From Doryteuthis pealeii (Eukaryota > Mollusca > Cephalopoda > Myopsida > Loliginidae): 64,000 nucleotides of DNA. The translations under genes were made by a program, and so were the position numbers. The stretch lies in the NCBI GenBank assembly GCA_023376005.1, contig CM042142.1, forward strand, positions 51,587,111 through 51,651,110, in the 5' to 3' direction. Below the pieces are notes generated by a model. It searched no databases. It was given only the letters and a program-made list of their open reading frames with translations, and was not told the origin of the DNA. Of the stretch, positions 42,738 through 53,570 are shown piece after piece; position 1 is the first letter of the stretch; each line of letters opens with the position of its first letter.

Positions 42738-42840
42738 GAAGAAATCGCAGATGAAAACAAACGACGACATGCTCCATTCTTGCCCCGTTCATGGACACAA
42801 ATGGACATTCAGCCAAATCTCCAAGATGTTCTCTCTCGAG
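42738..42840 (+). CDS. Candidate internal exon 3 of unknown gene
   Basis: Acceptor TTCCTATTTTATATTTCAG and donor GTAAGT enclose 103 bases. Two frames are open. One reads EEIADENKRRHAPFLPRSW then TQMDIQPNLQDVLSR. The other, continuing frame one of exons 1 and 2, reads KKSQMKTNDDMLHSCPVHG then HKWTFSQISKMFSLE. First-position G usage favours the former here, in conflict with exon 1. A frame switch through the alternative exon 2 acceptor, or skipping of exon 2, would reconcile them. No domain recognised. Confidence 0.55.
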
Positions 42841-43029
42841 GTAAGTCAGATTTTACTTGTTATTTTTTTTCTCAGAGAATTTCATGTTGTAATGTTTTGT
42901 AAATAATAATACCTAATAATATTGATTGTATAATGATACGCTAGAAATAATAAAATCCCATATTTCTGGTTTAGGAGAAAATAAATTATTACTAAAAAAA
43001 TTGTTAGGAATGTACTTATTTATGATCGA

Positions 43030-43185
43030 CTATATATATATATATATGTATATATACACACACACACACACACACAATATATATATATATTATATGTATA
43101 CACACACACACACACACACACACAACCTTGAGTTTTCACTTCCGCTGTCGTTTATCGCTACAGAAAAAATTTATACACACACACA
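43030..43185. repeat. TA/CA microsatellite cluster
   Basis: Three TA or CA blocks, with a short CA block at 43174. Plus-strand histidine/threonine frames are artefacts. Confidence 0.85.
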
Positions 43186-43394
43186 CACAACCACATACCT
43201 AAAAAAATGCACAATGTTTCCTTCAATACACACACTAACAGCGCTACATACTCACACCATAAAATAGAATATTTGATGTCATATTTCAAAACCGTCTCCT
43301 TTTTTCAAACTTCAGAAATTTTTAAACAGACTGAATGACGAGGATTACCACTCGCCTTTCTCATTATTCTGTGATAAATAATTTCTTATCTTAT

Positions 43395-43441
43395 GCCCTG
43401 AAGATGATCTAATTAATAGATCGAAACACTGCAGCGTCGGC
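43395..43441 (+). ncRNA. Hammerhead-like sequence
   Basis: Stem I GCC/GGC (3 bp), core CTGAAGA, one extra T, then the perfect stem II GATCTA/TAGATC. GAAAC follows, with an AC..GT stem III allowing one A-C mismatch, and GTC as the cleavage triplet. The extra T after the core and the short stem I make catalysis uncertain. A long TA array follows at 43501. Confidence 0.45.
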
Positions 43442-43500
43442 CAATAAACTCACCACTTAACCCATTTAAACCTGTGTTTTTTCATTTTTCTTGATATATA

Positions 43501-43535
43501 ACATATATATATATATATAGATATATATATATATA

Positions 43536-43578
<43 letters not shown>

Positions 43579-43626
43579 TATATATATAATATATATATAT
43601 TATATATATAATAATATATATATATA
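43501..43626. repeat. TA microsatellite
   Basis: About 125 bp of interrupted TA. A separate perfect 17-bp-arm hairpin (CTATGCGATTTTCAAA / TTTGAAAATCGCATAG) lies at about 43725-43766. Confidence 0.85.
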
Positions 43627-43912
43627 GTTTTACTATATTTATAAGTAAATAGTGCTCGATAATATTGATAGAAAATGTATATCCAATTCAGGGTAGCTAA
43701 ACATGAAGTCAACAATAGTTCTTGTCTATGCGATTTTCAAACCAATTGCTTTGAAAATCGCATAGAAGAAGTAGAAGTCGTGAGTTCAATCCCTTAGTCA
43801 AGTAGTGTAGAAAATGTCGAAAGATAGATCAGATTAATAAAGAATTGATGGTTCCGAGTTTTGAATTCGCTAGTACAGGCAGCAATAAGAATAAAATACC
43901 TCTCCGCTATTT

Positions 43913-44852
43913 GATCACCGATCACGTAAGATGATCACTGGTCCAGAAATATGATCACCGATCAAATAGGACGATCATTGATCACTCAAGACGATCACAG
44001 ATAATAAAATGCGGTCACTGATCACAAAAAGAGGATCACCAATCACGCAAGGCGATCACCGATCAGACAAGACGTCACATATAATAGATTGCGATCACAG
44101 ATTAGACAAGGCGATCAACGATCATAAAATTCGATCACTAATCACAAATGATGATCACCGATATAAGAAAACGATTGCAGATGATATGATAGAATATGGT
44201 AATCGATCACGCAAAATGATCAGAATAAAATACGATCATAGATAAGCTAGAATATATCAGACAAGGTGATCACTGATGATAAAATAAGAATACCAATCAC
44301 AAAAAACGATCACAAATCACACAATTAATCAAAAATCACACAAGACGATCAGCGATTAGACAAGAAGATTTCGGATCTCATGAGACAATCGTCGATTACA
44401 TAAGACGATGACATACCACACAAAATGTTCACTGATAACACAAGTTGATCACCGATCAGAAAAGATGATCACAAATAATAAAATACGATCACCGACTGCA
44501 CAATGCGATTACAGATAAGTCGATCACCGATCACACAAGACGATCACTAATCAGTCGCCAATTGTACAAGATGATCCTCACTCACTCAAGACAATCACAG
44601 ATCAGAAAATGCGATCACCGATCACACAAGATGATCCCCAATCACCCAAGACGATCTCAAATCAGAGCAGATGATCACAGATCAAATAATACGGTCGTCA
44701 ATTGTACAATATGATGATCAATCACTTAAGACAATCACAGATCACAAAATGCGATCACCGACCACATAAGATGATCACCAATCACACGAGACGATTTCAA
44801 ATCACAGAATGTGATCGTACAGGACAATCACCGATCGTACAAAACGATCACT
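43913..44852. repeat. 20-bp GATCAC minisatellite, ~46 units
   Basis: Units of 20 bp follow the consensus GATCACCGATCACACAAGAC, with variants such as GATCACAGATAATAAAATGC. Units diverge by 10-30 percent, so the array is old. Most units carry two GATC sites. The spacing is not a multiple of three and any open frame across it is accidental. No CRISPR-like alternation of constant repeat and unique spacer is present. Confidence 0.85.
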
Positions 44853-45187
44853 GGATAAACACTACATCATTACACTAAGGTGCGGCTTCTCTTACTCTTT
44901 CTAATTAGAATAAAAGAAACAATCAGCCGAAAATACATCTTACATTTGAACCTACGGTATTTCGTCATCACAGAATTCAGAAAGAATCGACGATGAAAAG
45001 AAACAATAAAGACAAAAGATTCATAAGTCATTGATCATTCTTTTTCTTCTTTTATTTATTCATTCATTTTTGAAAAAATGATTATTGCTTTCCTCATCGG
45101 ATCTACATATGCTCTCCTGAATTGTTTTAGGAAAAAGAAAAAGGAAAACTAGTTGTAATGTAGTTCTGGTTTGCGGAAGCATTAATC

Positions 45188-45260
45188 ATTGTCAGGTGTT
45201 TGGAGAAAGAGAGAGAGACAGACATACAGAAAAAGAGAAAGTGAGGGAAAGAGAAAGTGA

Positions 45261-45331
<71 letters not shown>

Positions 45332-45963
45332 CAGAGAGAGACGGTGAGAGATAGAAGTGGGATGTGGGGGAGTGAGAGGGACCATCATGTCAAAACAAAT
45401 TTTCCCTTCAGAAAGATATATTACAAAAGAAATATAGACACGTACACACATATACACAAACACACTCACATATACGTGCACACACGAACACACACACGGA
45501 CGCGCACACATATAAACAGAAGCACGAGCACACATAGGTGCGTGCACACATACACACACACAGATACACACACAGACGTATGTACACCCACACAGAGACG
45601 CATGCACGCATACACATGGACACAGACACAGACACACGCGCATAGAGATAGAGAGAGAGAGAGACAGAGAGACAGAGACAGAGACAGAGACAGAGACAGA
45701 GACAGACAGACAGAGGCAGAGACACACAGACGCACACACATACATATACAGACACACAGACACACACACATACGCCCATTCACAGACTTACACATACATA
45801 TAGAGACCCACGTACGCACAGACATCCACATACATAAACAGAAGCACGAGCACACATAGGTGCGTGCACACATACACACACACAGATACACACAGACGTA
45901 TGTACACGCACACAGAGACGCATGCACGCATACACATGGACACAGACACAGACACACGCGCAT

Positions 45964-45996
<33 letters not shown>

Positions 45997-46181
45997 CAGA
46001 GACAGAGACACACAGACGCACACACATACATATACAGACACACACACACACACACATACGCACACACACACACACACACATACGCCCATTTACAGACGTA
46101 CACACACATATAGAGACCCACGTACGCACAGACATCCACATACATACACAAACATACAAATTCGCACACGCACACGCACAC

Positions 46182-46210
<29 letters not shown>
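45188..46210. repeat. GA and CA compound array with internal duplication
   Basis: A GA array (about 45200-45330) is followed by CA/GA-rich sequence. A block of about 310-322 bp there is duplicated in tandem: AGCACGAGCACACATAGGTG at 45521 and 45843, and GAGACCCACGTACGCACAGA in each half. A TA run ends it at 46206. The long open frames on both strands are low-complexity. Confidence 0.85.
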
Positions 46211-46214
<4 letters not shown>

Positions 46215-46242
46215 CATCAAGTTAAACCAATAGTAAACCTAA

Positions 46243-46503
46243 TATAAGTAAGTAAGTAAGTCGACGGGGCGGCCTAAAGTCGGTATCAGCCAATCAGCGA
46301 GGAAGTCTATCCCCTTTTCAATAGCGCTAGACCAAGGAGATTGTTTTTAGCCTCTGAGGCGGAGCGCCACACCTACCATCAGCTCCTTACTTTACCGCAC
46401 AGATCCCTGTGCTACTCATACGCTGAGTTGGCGAGGACCGGTATCGAACTAGGAACCTTGTGGTTTCTAACCGAACGCTCTACCGACTGAGCTAACCCGG
46501 CCC
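46243..46503 (-). mobile_element. SINE-A, best preserved copy
   Basis: On minus: GGGCCGGGTTAGCTCAGTCG (A box), GGTTCGATACCGGTCC (B box), and the body through GGAGCGCCTCAGAGG to CTTACTTACTTAC. A (TAAG)n tail flanks it at 46248-46260. Confidence 0.9.
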
Positions 46504-46719
46504 CTAATATAACAATATGAAATTGCAACTTCCTCGAGCAAAATGCATCTTACATTTTCTTAGATCGCACGATCTCAACTGAAGTTAGTTTTCTACCCAA
46601 GTTGAATCGACTCAGAATAACAATTTCATAAGTGGAATACGTAATAGTCTTATGGCTACCATAACGATAGTCATAAGAGAATTACCAGACTCCCCCCCCC
46701 CTTTCAATAAGTCTTTACT

Positions 46720-47300
46720 AGCGGGACCTGTTTATATACTGATGAATGGTCATATCGGATACAAATAATTTTAAACAGATCTATTTGACCCTTAGATGGT
46801 AACAGGTACGGTAATTTTTACCTTTAGTTGTCAAAATTCCTAGCCAATAAGGCAATTAGAGTAACCTCCCATGACTTTCACTTTGAACCAAGCCGGTAGC
46901 TATTTTGAAAGTCTCCGTGCGAAATAAAGAAATCTTAGAAACTTTTTCGAAAACAATACAACTGCATGCTTTAACACAAAAATATCATAAAATGTGTTCT
47001 TAATAACAATTAAGTTCATTTCAGATAATGCGCACGCACAATTTTATGCAAGAAATGTTGACAACTAAAGGTGAAAATTACCACTTTTGGTCAAAGTGGA
47101 CCTGAGAGTAATGACAATGAAGCGGTACTACACACTCCCGAGATCTCCATAACTGGACACTCACCATCAGATGCAGTTTAGTGTCATAACTACGATACCC
47201 CCTATTTGGTAGGGGATGTTACGCCTCTGCTGGGGATACAGCCAGCGGAGTATATGCCCCACTGACAGTACTCTGAGATACGAGAAATGATTGGGACCGT
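46720..47300 (-). mobile_element. Family R, diverged and interrupted
   Basis: ATTTGACCCTTAGATGG-AACAGGTAC is separated by a 273-bp insert from GTCAAAGTGGACCTGAGAGT to GCAGTTTAGTGTCATAAC, and then from GATGTTACGCCTCTGCTGGG. Confidence 0.6.
46809..47081. mobile_element. MITE-like insertion in R
   Basis: Terminal inverted repeats of about 24 bp begin GGTAATTTTTACCTTTAG and end CTAAAGGTGAAAATTACC. The element interrupts R exactly between ACAGGTA and the CACT region. No transposase. The superfamily is undetermined because no clean target duplication is visible. Confidence 0.65.
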
Positions 47301-47425
47301 TTAAATCACAGTACTGTTGAGATCGGCTAGGATACTGGGAGGGGTCCTGGTGTGTTTAGGAAACTTGCTATCACTCGAATTTTAGTAAAGGCCACCATCT
47401 AATACTAGTATGAAAACCACACAAA
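47289..47425 (+). pseudogene. LINE C-terminal remnant, degraded
   Basis: GATTGGGACCGTTTAAATCA, CAGTACTGTTGAGATCGGCT and AACTTGCTATCACTCGA align with the fragment at 54190-54290, the IQTTALLRSARILRR-type tail. It is heavily decayed. Confidence 0.5.
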
Positions 47426-47439
47426 GCCATAGATATTAC

Positions 47440-47900
47440 ATAATTAATTAATGATACTTTGCTTGATTGTACGATTGTCATCATCTTGCAACACCCTTTG
47501 GTTAAAAATGAGACCGTCCACATCGTATGAGATGAAATGCAAAAATGTACATCCTGATTATCTGGTGTTGCTTATCCACCGAATTCTTATTTCTTATGGG
47601 TGTCGTGACCTCAGCTGAATAATCGACCATTTGTTTTTTTTTATAAAGAAAGAAAGGGAAGAAAAGGACATGCTACACAGAAAAATACGATAAGAAAGAA
47701 AGAGTGGGGAAAAGATAGAAAGGGGAGCAAGTGCGCGGAAGCCATAATACTAATCTGTTTAAATCAGACATAGTGAAAAGATGAAACTAAGGAAATAAAA
47801 ATAAATCAGTGAAAGAGAGTTAAATCATGATCATTATACTCTTTACATATTGAAGTAATTATGCAATAGTTCTTAAGTAAACACTTCAAACGTTATATAA
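47440..47900 (+). mobile_element. Helitron family H2, 3-prime end lost
   Basis: Colinear with 58140-58610: GAGACCGTCCACATCGT, ATGAGATGAAATGCAAAAAT, CCTGATTATCTGGTGTTG, then GAAAGAAAG-rich text and GAGAGTTAAATCATGATC. It stops just before the terminal hairpin and is followed by an AAT run and Helitron H1. Confidence 0.6.
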
Positions 47901-47921
47901 TAATAATAATAATAATAATAA

Positions 47922-48552
47922 TCTTATTATAATGGAGATTGTGTGTTTTTCTGTCTGTAACCGAAACTATATCACTACTCAAGTCATAATTCCCTTAGTT
48001 ATTGACATCACGTTCTCAATGATTTTATTTTTTATTTAAACCTCAATTATTAATAAAATTGTTTTACATTATTAATACTGTTAACCATATAAACGTACTA
48101 ATAACATGCAATTATATTTATATATATATAACAAAATAGCGGTTTAGAGTGTGAATGGGAAGGCTAATTTGCATATTGATATTAAAAATGTGATTTTAAT
48201 AAATATGTGCTTAGTATTATTAATTTCTAATTGTTTGGTTTTATTTTAATGAATATAAGCAAAAATCTATTCAATGAATCTTAAATGAAATCCATTAACA
48301 AGAAAAAATAACTGTCATTTTATTCTTTACTTCCTCTTTTAACTAAATACTTAAATTAGAAAAAATAACAATGAAAGACGAGAGTGATGGAAGAGTAAGT
48401 TTCAGTTGTTCTATTTTTCGATTATATCCCCCTCTGTTTCAAATCTTTTTATCTGCATTCTTATTTAGTTTCATTATCCTTCTAATTTAATATAATATTT
48501 TATTACATTAAAACTTAAATACTTGCACCCGGAGGGTGCATATATTTGCTAG
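47922..48552 (+). mobile_element. Helitron H1, intact reference copy
   Basis: 631 bp. Starts A/TCTTATTATAATGGAG. A terminal hairpin GCACCCGGAGGGTGC at 48525-48539 is followed after nine bases by CTAG and then T. All diagnostic Helitron features are present with no coding. It is inserted at the end of a tandem TAA/AAT run. Confidence 0.85.
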
Positions 48553-48654
48553 TAATAATAATATCTTTTCACCAATATATTAGGTCTGAGACCTGTCAGC
48601 TGTTCCTTATAATTAAAACATTCATCTTATTTCCACTGAATGTTTATATTCTTT

Positions 48655-49200
48655 CAGCAGAAAAAAGTTCAGAGTTCAGAGATGGGGCATTCACGACTGG
48701 TGATGTTAGTCTATTCCATGAGTCTACTACCCTTTTACTAAAAATAATTTTGCCTAACATTTGTGTTGGAAAGTTTTTTTGAGAGTTTCAGTTTATGACC
48801 CCTGGTATTGATTTTTTGGGCAACAGATTAAATTTTGTTGAATAAAATCCATGGGTATATTAATTAACTTCAATCATATCTACTCTGGTTCGTCGATACA
48901 CCAAACTTGGCAAGTCAGTCTTCCTAAATCTTTCTTCATACGAAATATTATTTAATTCATTCATTACCTTAGTAGCTCTCCTCTGAACTCCCACGATGAG
49001 TTTTACGTCCTTGATTAGTCTTACACTCCAGACCACATTAGCAAATTCCAAATGAGGTATCACCAATGCAATGATTAAATTTTTTAACATTTCTTTATCC
49101 CTATGGCCTTTTTATCAATCCTAATATCTTGTTTGCTTTATCTACTTGTATTTCTATATGTTTAGAAAATTTTAGTTCAGGGTCTATATTCACACCACGG
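48655..49200 (-). pseudogene. CR1/L2-like LINE reverse transcriptase, C-terminal end
   Basis: Minus strand, across frameshifts: VNIDPELKFSKHIEIQVDK, ANKILGLIKR, then MLKNLIIALVIPHLEFANV, VQRRATKVMNELNNISYEE, VYRRTRVDMIEV, and last RVVDSWNRLTSPVVNAPSLN. These are the thumb and carboxyl blocks of CR1/L2-type reverse transcriptases (HLEYANVVW, GVQRRATK, YRRLRGDMIEVYK, NRVVDLWN). The palm and the catalytic YADD are not in the window, and at least two frameshifts and one stop are present. Confidence 0.85.
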
Positions 49201-49298
49201 TTTTTTCAAGTTCTGCATTTTGTAGTAATTCTCTTTTATTAGTTTTTTTTCTCATTGAGTAGAAATGTTTTAAAATATTTCTTCCTCCGAGTAGTAAT

Positions 49299-50030
49299 AA
49301 ATTGTATGGGCTAAAAGAAAAATTGTATGGACTGAAAGAAAACTTGTATGAATTGAAAGAAAAATTGTATGGACTGAAAGAAAAATTGTATGGGCAGAAA
49401 TAAAAATTGTATGGACTGAAAGAAAAATTGTATGACTTGAAAGAAAAATTGTATGGGCTGAAAGAAAAATTTTATGGACTGAAAGAAAAATTGTATGACT
49501 TGAAAGAAGAATTGTATAGGCGGAAAGAAGAATTGTATGGGCGGAAATAAAAATTGTATGGACTGAAAGAAAAATTGTATGACTTGAAAGAAAATTGTAT
49601 GGGCGGAAATAAAAATTGTATGAGCTAAAAGAAAAATTGTGGTCGACTGAAAGAAAAATTGTATGGGCTGAAAGAAAAATTGTATGGGCGGAAAAAAAAT
49701 TGTATGGACTGAAAGAAAATTGCATGACTTGAAAGAAAAATTGTATGGGCGGAAAGAAAAAATTGTGTCGACTGAAAGAAAAATTGTATGGGCTGAAAGA
49801 AAAATTGTATGGACTGAAAGAAAAATTGTATGACCTGAAAGAAAAATTGTATGGGCGGAAAGAAAAATTGTATGGGCGGAAAGAAAAAATGTACTGACTA
49901 AAAGAAAAATTGTATGGAATGAAAAAAAATTGTATGGACTAAAAGAAAAATTGTATGGATTAAAAGCAAAATTGTATGGGCTGAAAGAATAATTGTATGG
50001 ACAAAAACTAAAAAATTGTTTGTGTTAAAA
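49299..50030. repeat. 21-bp minisatellite, ~35 units
   Basis: The unit AAAAATTGTATGGGCTGAAAG repeats with few changes and occasional 1-bp slips. Because the period is 21, both strands carry seven-residue repeats: KEKLYGL on plus and HTIFLSA-like on minus (open 49270-49725). KEKLYGL has leucines at positions spaced 4 and 3, as in a coiled coil. Stops and slips break the plus frame after about 16 heptads. No start or splice context shows it is coding. Confidence 0.85.
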
Positions 50031-50439
50031 GAAATAACAGATATGAAAAAAGTTAAACAGTGTAACTCTCAGAGGTGGATTGAAAGACAAATTCAGAATT
50101 GTGAGATGATAAGCGTGTCATTTGATACACGGTATCTTGGCAGCTCTTGATGGAAAGAGGATGGAAAGTACACGTTAAGCTCTCCTTACCATTCATTACT
50201 AAACACATTGAAATGGCAGGAAGTCGGGTATCTCATTTATTACAAAATCATGTCTGACAGTCGACGGTAAATTAAGCGATGGATAAACGTCGCTCATAAA
50301 CTTCATTATCTTGCTTTTTTTTTTGCAAAAGAAAATGTTTCGAGATTATAGCAATATTGTAAACCTACACGGTTGCACGCGCCAAAAGAATTTATACTAC
50401 AAGCATCAAATATATGCATATGTATATAGATAGATATGT

Positions 50440-50574
50440 GTATATGTGTAAATATATATAGATAATATATATATATATATATAATATGTATATATATATA
50501 TATTTGTATACATATAATATATATAATATATACATGTATAATTATATATGTTAATTATACACACACACACACAG

Positions 50575-50640
<66 letters not shown>
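50440..50640. repeat. TA and CA microsatellites
   Basis: Three TA blocks separated by TGTA-rich text, a CA block and a final 45-bp TA block. Confidence 0.85.
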
Positions 50641-50831
50641 TTGTTGTTTATGGTATTGAGGTAAGGGGCTGTTGTTTGTGAATTCTTGTCTGGGGGTCGG
50701 TTTGCTTGAGCTTTTTGCTTTTTATTTGTATTTTTATGTCTTTATTGGTGGGCCATGTTTTTTTGTGATAGATTGTTTAATGTGTTGTTTCGTTGCTTTT
50801 GTTTTTTCTTTTTCTTTTTTTGTATATATAT

Positions 50832-50832
<1 letters not shown>

Positions 50833-50871
<39 letters not shown>

Positions 50872-50917
50872 ACACGCGCGCGTGCGCTCAAGAATCTGTG
50901 CTATCAGCTCGGCTTGA
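50833..50917. repeat. CA microsatellite plus conserved hairpin
   Basis: A CA array followed by a CGCGCG stretch and then TCAAG, AATCT, GTGCT, ATC, AGCTC, GG, CTTGA at 50888-50917. This is the second copy of the hairpin at 38442, with one stem base changed. TGT and GAT trinucleotide runs follow, then an R tail fragment (50965-51030). Confidence 0.7.
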
Positions 50918-51061
50918 TGTTGTTGTTGTTGAGGATGATGATGATGATGATGATGATGTAATTAGATTGGTTGGCTGGTTGGTTGGATTTTACGGCACGT
51001 TAATTATTGTTGGGTTATTTTATACCGATATCCTAACGAGGACCTTCCAGAAGCGAATACT

Positions 51062-51066
<5 letters not shown>

Positions 51067-51140
<74 letters not shown>

Positions 51141-51170
51141 AAAGAAATCAGTGCTGTCAACACGGCTTGA
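51067..51170. repeat. GA microsatellite plus conserved hairpin
   Basis: A 70-bp GA array ends in TCAAAGAAATCAGTGCTGTC and AACACGGCTTGA (51139-51170), the third copy of the hairpin. Confidence 0.7.
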
Positions 51171-51300
51171 CGTTTTTTGTTTAATATCCATCCTGTTTGG
51201 ATCGACAAATAATTATATAAATCAGTAAAATGGATTTTAAAAAAAACTCAAACAATATGTTTTATTCCCAACGATCATGGTACAGAAGGATTGAAATGAA

Positions 51301-51522
51301 CTAGTGGGGCCTGTGGATATACCACAGTATGGTGATTTAATTATTACAATGTTTGATATGTTTACTTAAGAGCTACTTCAAATACTTCAATATGTAAAAA
51401 TGTATAATAATCTTGATTTAACCTCTCTCTTATTTGTCTTTCTCTCTCTTTTTATTAAGTTCAATTGAAATAGATTGGCGTTATCACCCTCTCTCTATCT
51501 TTCCCTACTCTCATTCTGTCTT
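51301..51522 (-). mobile_element. Helitron H2, 3-prime part
   Basis: Minus-strand end: the hairpin CTGTGG-TATAT-CCACAG (51311-51327), then GCCCCACTAG followed by T. The upstream body CTTGATTTAACCTCTCTC (plus text) to CCTACTCTCATTCTGTC matches 58400-58560 in reverse. Confidence 0.7.
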
Positions 51523-52110
51523 TATTGGTTGTATTTTTACGGCATATCAACCCTTGTTGGACTATTTTATGTCGAAAATGTTTTTTGATTTATTGATTTT
51601 TGATGGGTACTCAATTTTTAAAAAACTAAATTTAAAAAAATCATTTTTTAACATCCATTTATTTTCTATTTAACTCATGGATAGCAGATACTCTCACTCC
51701 GTGTCTCAGTGGACCCGGGAGTAATGGTGATGAAGGGGTGCTCTACCATCCCCAGAGCTTCAGCATCGGAACTTCACCATTAGATAGAGTTTCACGTCAT
51801 ACCCAAGACATTAAAACCTACAGCCACCACCTTCTAGTAGATATATGATAAAAAGGGTTGGTGGTTGCTATAAAAGCAATAGGGTCGGGACAATCATATA
51901 GGGGCTAGGAACTGACGTGACCAGCCGATTGACCGTCTAGCCTAAGTAAGTGCCAAAGTGGAGTGTTGCATGTCATAGACTGCTCAGCCACCAGGGTTCC
52001 ACCCTGAAGCATCACAGGTCGTCACCCACTGCCAACAGGTGGCAACATTGGGAGTTATTATCGCACTGCAGAGATGCAGTCGGTGTATTCTAAAGCTCCG
52101 GTCGACAGGG
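51523..52110 (-). mobile_element. Family R, near full length
   Basis: Plus text GGTTGTATTTTTACGGCATA to GCTCCGGTCGACAGGGC. All blocks are present. No target duplication was found by eye. Confidence 0.75.
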
Positions 52111-52288
52111 CTTTTTTTCGCAAATTACGCAATATAAATGCCACATAAAACAAAAACAAAAAAACAAAAAACAAGAACAAAAAAAAACGTAATGCTGGTT
52201 GTTGTAGTAATGTGTGGAGGATGATCACTAATTAGGACTGAGCCTATCATAGTAGTGATCACCTCAGTTTTTTTTACATTGATTAAAT

Positions 52289-53087
52289 TGTGTGTGTGTA
52301 TTCTATTGAGGGTTTGAGCTTTTATTTTCTATTTTTTCACCTTCCTTCATTCTCCAGATAAATTCGATTAGGCATTGTTTTAATTCTGAATCGAAGGGTG
52401 ATACAAACGGAAGCCATCTAAGATTCTGCCACGCGCATGCGTAGAAGAATGCTCAGTATGACGAATTACACACTCACGGCCTCTTAACTTGCCAACGGAC
52501 ATTCACATCGCTTTTAAATTGATTATAAGTTTCCTTATACGTATTAAAAATTATATCTTTTATAAACGATTTGAGTTGGTGAGCAAACATTTTGGTGAAA
52601 TCAATGTTTGGAATTTTTTTGTTAGTGTATTCCAATCGTTGATGCAGGATCCTATAATAGATTTAAGGCCATAGGTTTTAGTGTTGGCAGATAGTTTGAA
52701 GAGTTCACCTGCAGTTGATCCCTTAGTAGAAACAATGTATAATTCTTTTTTTTTAAACGTGGAAAATGCGTCCTACCTTGACAAATAGTTGATCCCTCCG
52801 TTTCAATTCTTTCAGTTTTCTGGAAATACCCTGTAGATAGATAGAAAGATAGATTGGTTGTGTTTATGTATGCAACCGATGTGAATGTCCGTTGGCAAGT
52901 TAAGAGGCCGTGAGTGTGTAATTCGTCATACTGAGCATTCTTCTACGCATGCGCATGGCAGAATCTTAGATGGCTTCCGTTTGTATCACCCTTTGATTCA
53001 GAATTAAAACAATGCCTAATCGAATTTATCTGGAGAACGAAGGAAGGTGAAAAAAATAGAAACTAAAAGCCCAAATCCTCATAGAAT

Positions 53088-53100
<13 letters not shown>
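52289..53100. repeat. Large palindrome, ~220-bp arms, microsatellite-capped
   Basis: The left arm (52289-52513) and right arm (52870-53100) are reverse complements with about 95 percent agreement: AATTCGATTAGGCATTG against CAATGCCTAATCGAATT, and ACACACTCACGGCCTCTTAA against TTAAGAGGCCGTGAGTGTGT. A TG run caps the left end and a CA run the right. The 356-bp loop is unique and has a 61-residue frame without support. No GAAAC/CTGANGA core, so it is unlike the hammerhead palindromes. Confidence 0.8.

Positions 53101-53164
<64 letters not shown>
53101..53164. repeat. CA/TA microsatellite
   Basis: Continuation of the CA run capping the palindrome, then a TA run. Confidence 0.85.
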
Positions 53165-53429
53165 TCCTGGTTTGGCAGGGGAGAGAATTGTAGTTGTAAT
53201 GTAATAAATAAGAAAAGTGGGAAAAGTTATAGAATCCTTGACTTACTGGATTTACCAGTTGAGAATCAAATAAGCAAACGTGCTCAGCGTATAAGCTCAC
53301 GACTGTAGTTTGGTCTTAAAGTATTGGGCGGATTTGTTTTTGTTGCTTTCGCTCATCTATTTCGATCCCAGATCATCAGATTTTATTTACAGCGAGTAGC
53401 AATCGCTGTATAAGAACGATACAAAGCAA

Positions 53430-53570
53430 TACGTATAATAATCTACGTAACGGTTATCGTCGTAAAAAATGGAATCGATGTCCCGAGTTCAAATCCTTGA
53501 CAAGGCTGTTTGCGTTCGTGCTAGAGACCCTCGGGAAAGTATGGAAACCATCTCTTTTCGATTCTCGTGA
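53430..53570 (+). mobile_element. SINE-B, 5-prime half
   Basis: GTAACGGTTATCGTCGTAA, B box GAGTTCAAATCCTTG, then GCTGTTTGCGTTCGTGCTAG and ACCCTCGGGAAAGTATGG. The 3-prime half is missing. Confidence 0.65.

Noticed and set aside
43913..44852. CRISPR-like array of short direct repeats
   Set aside because: The whole unit repeats without unique spacers, units are diverged, and the surroundings are eukaryotic transposons; there are no cas genes.
45182..46225. Overlapping 120-207-residue frames on both strands
   Set aside because: Cys/Val/Ser and His/Thr/Arg runs come directly from CA, GA and TG dinucleotides; several frames are open at once, as expected for such repeats.
53365..53395. Another hammerhead ribozyme on minus (CTGATGA ... 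GAAAT)
   Set aside because: Stem II would have to use core bases (GATC/GATC), nucleotide 17 would be G and no stem I pairs form, so it fails the fold.
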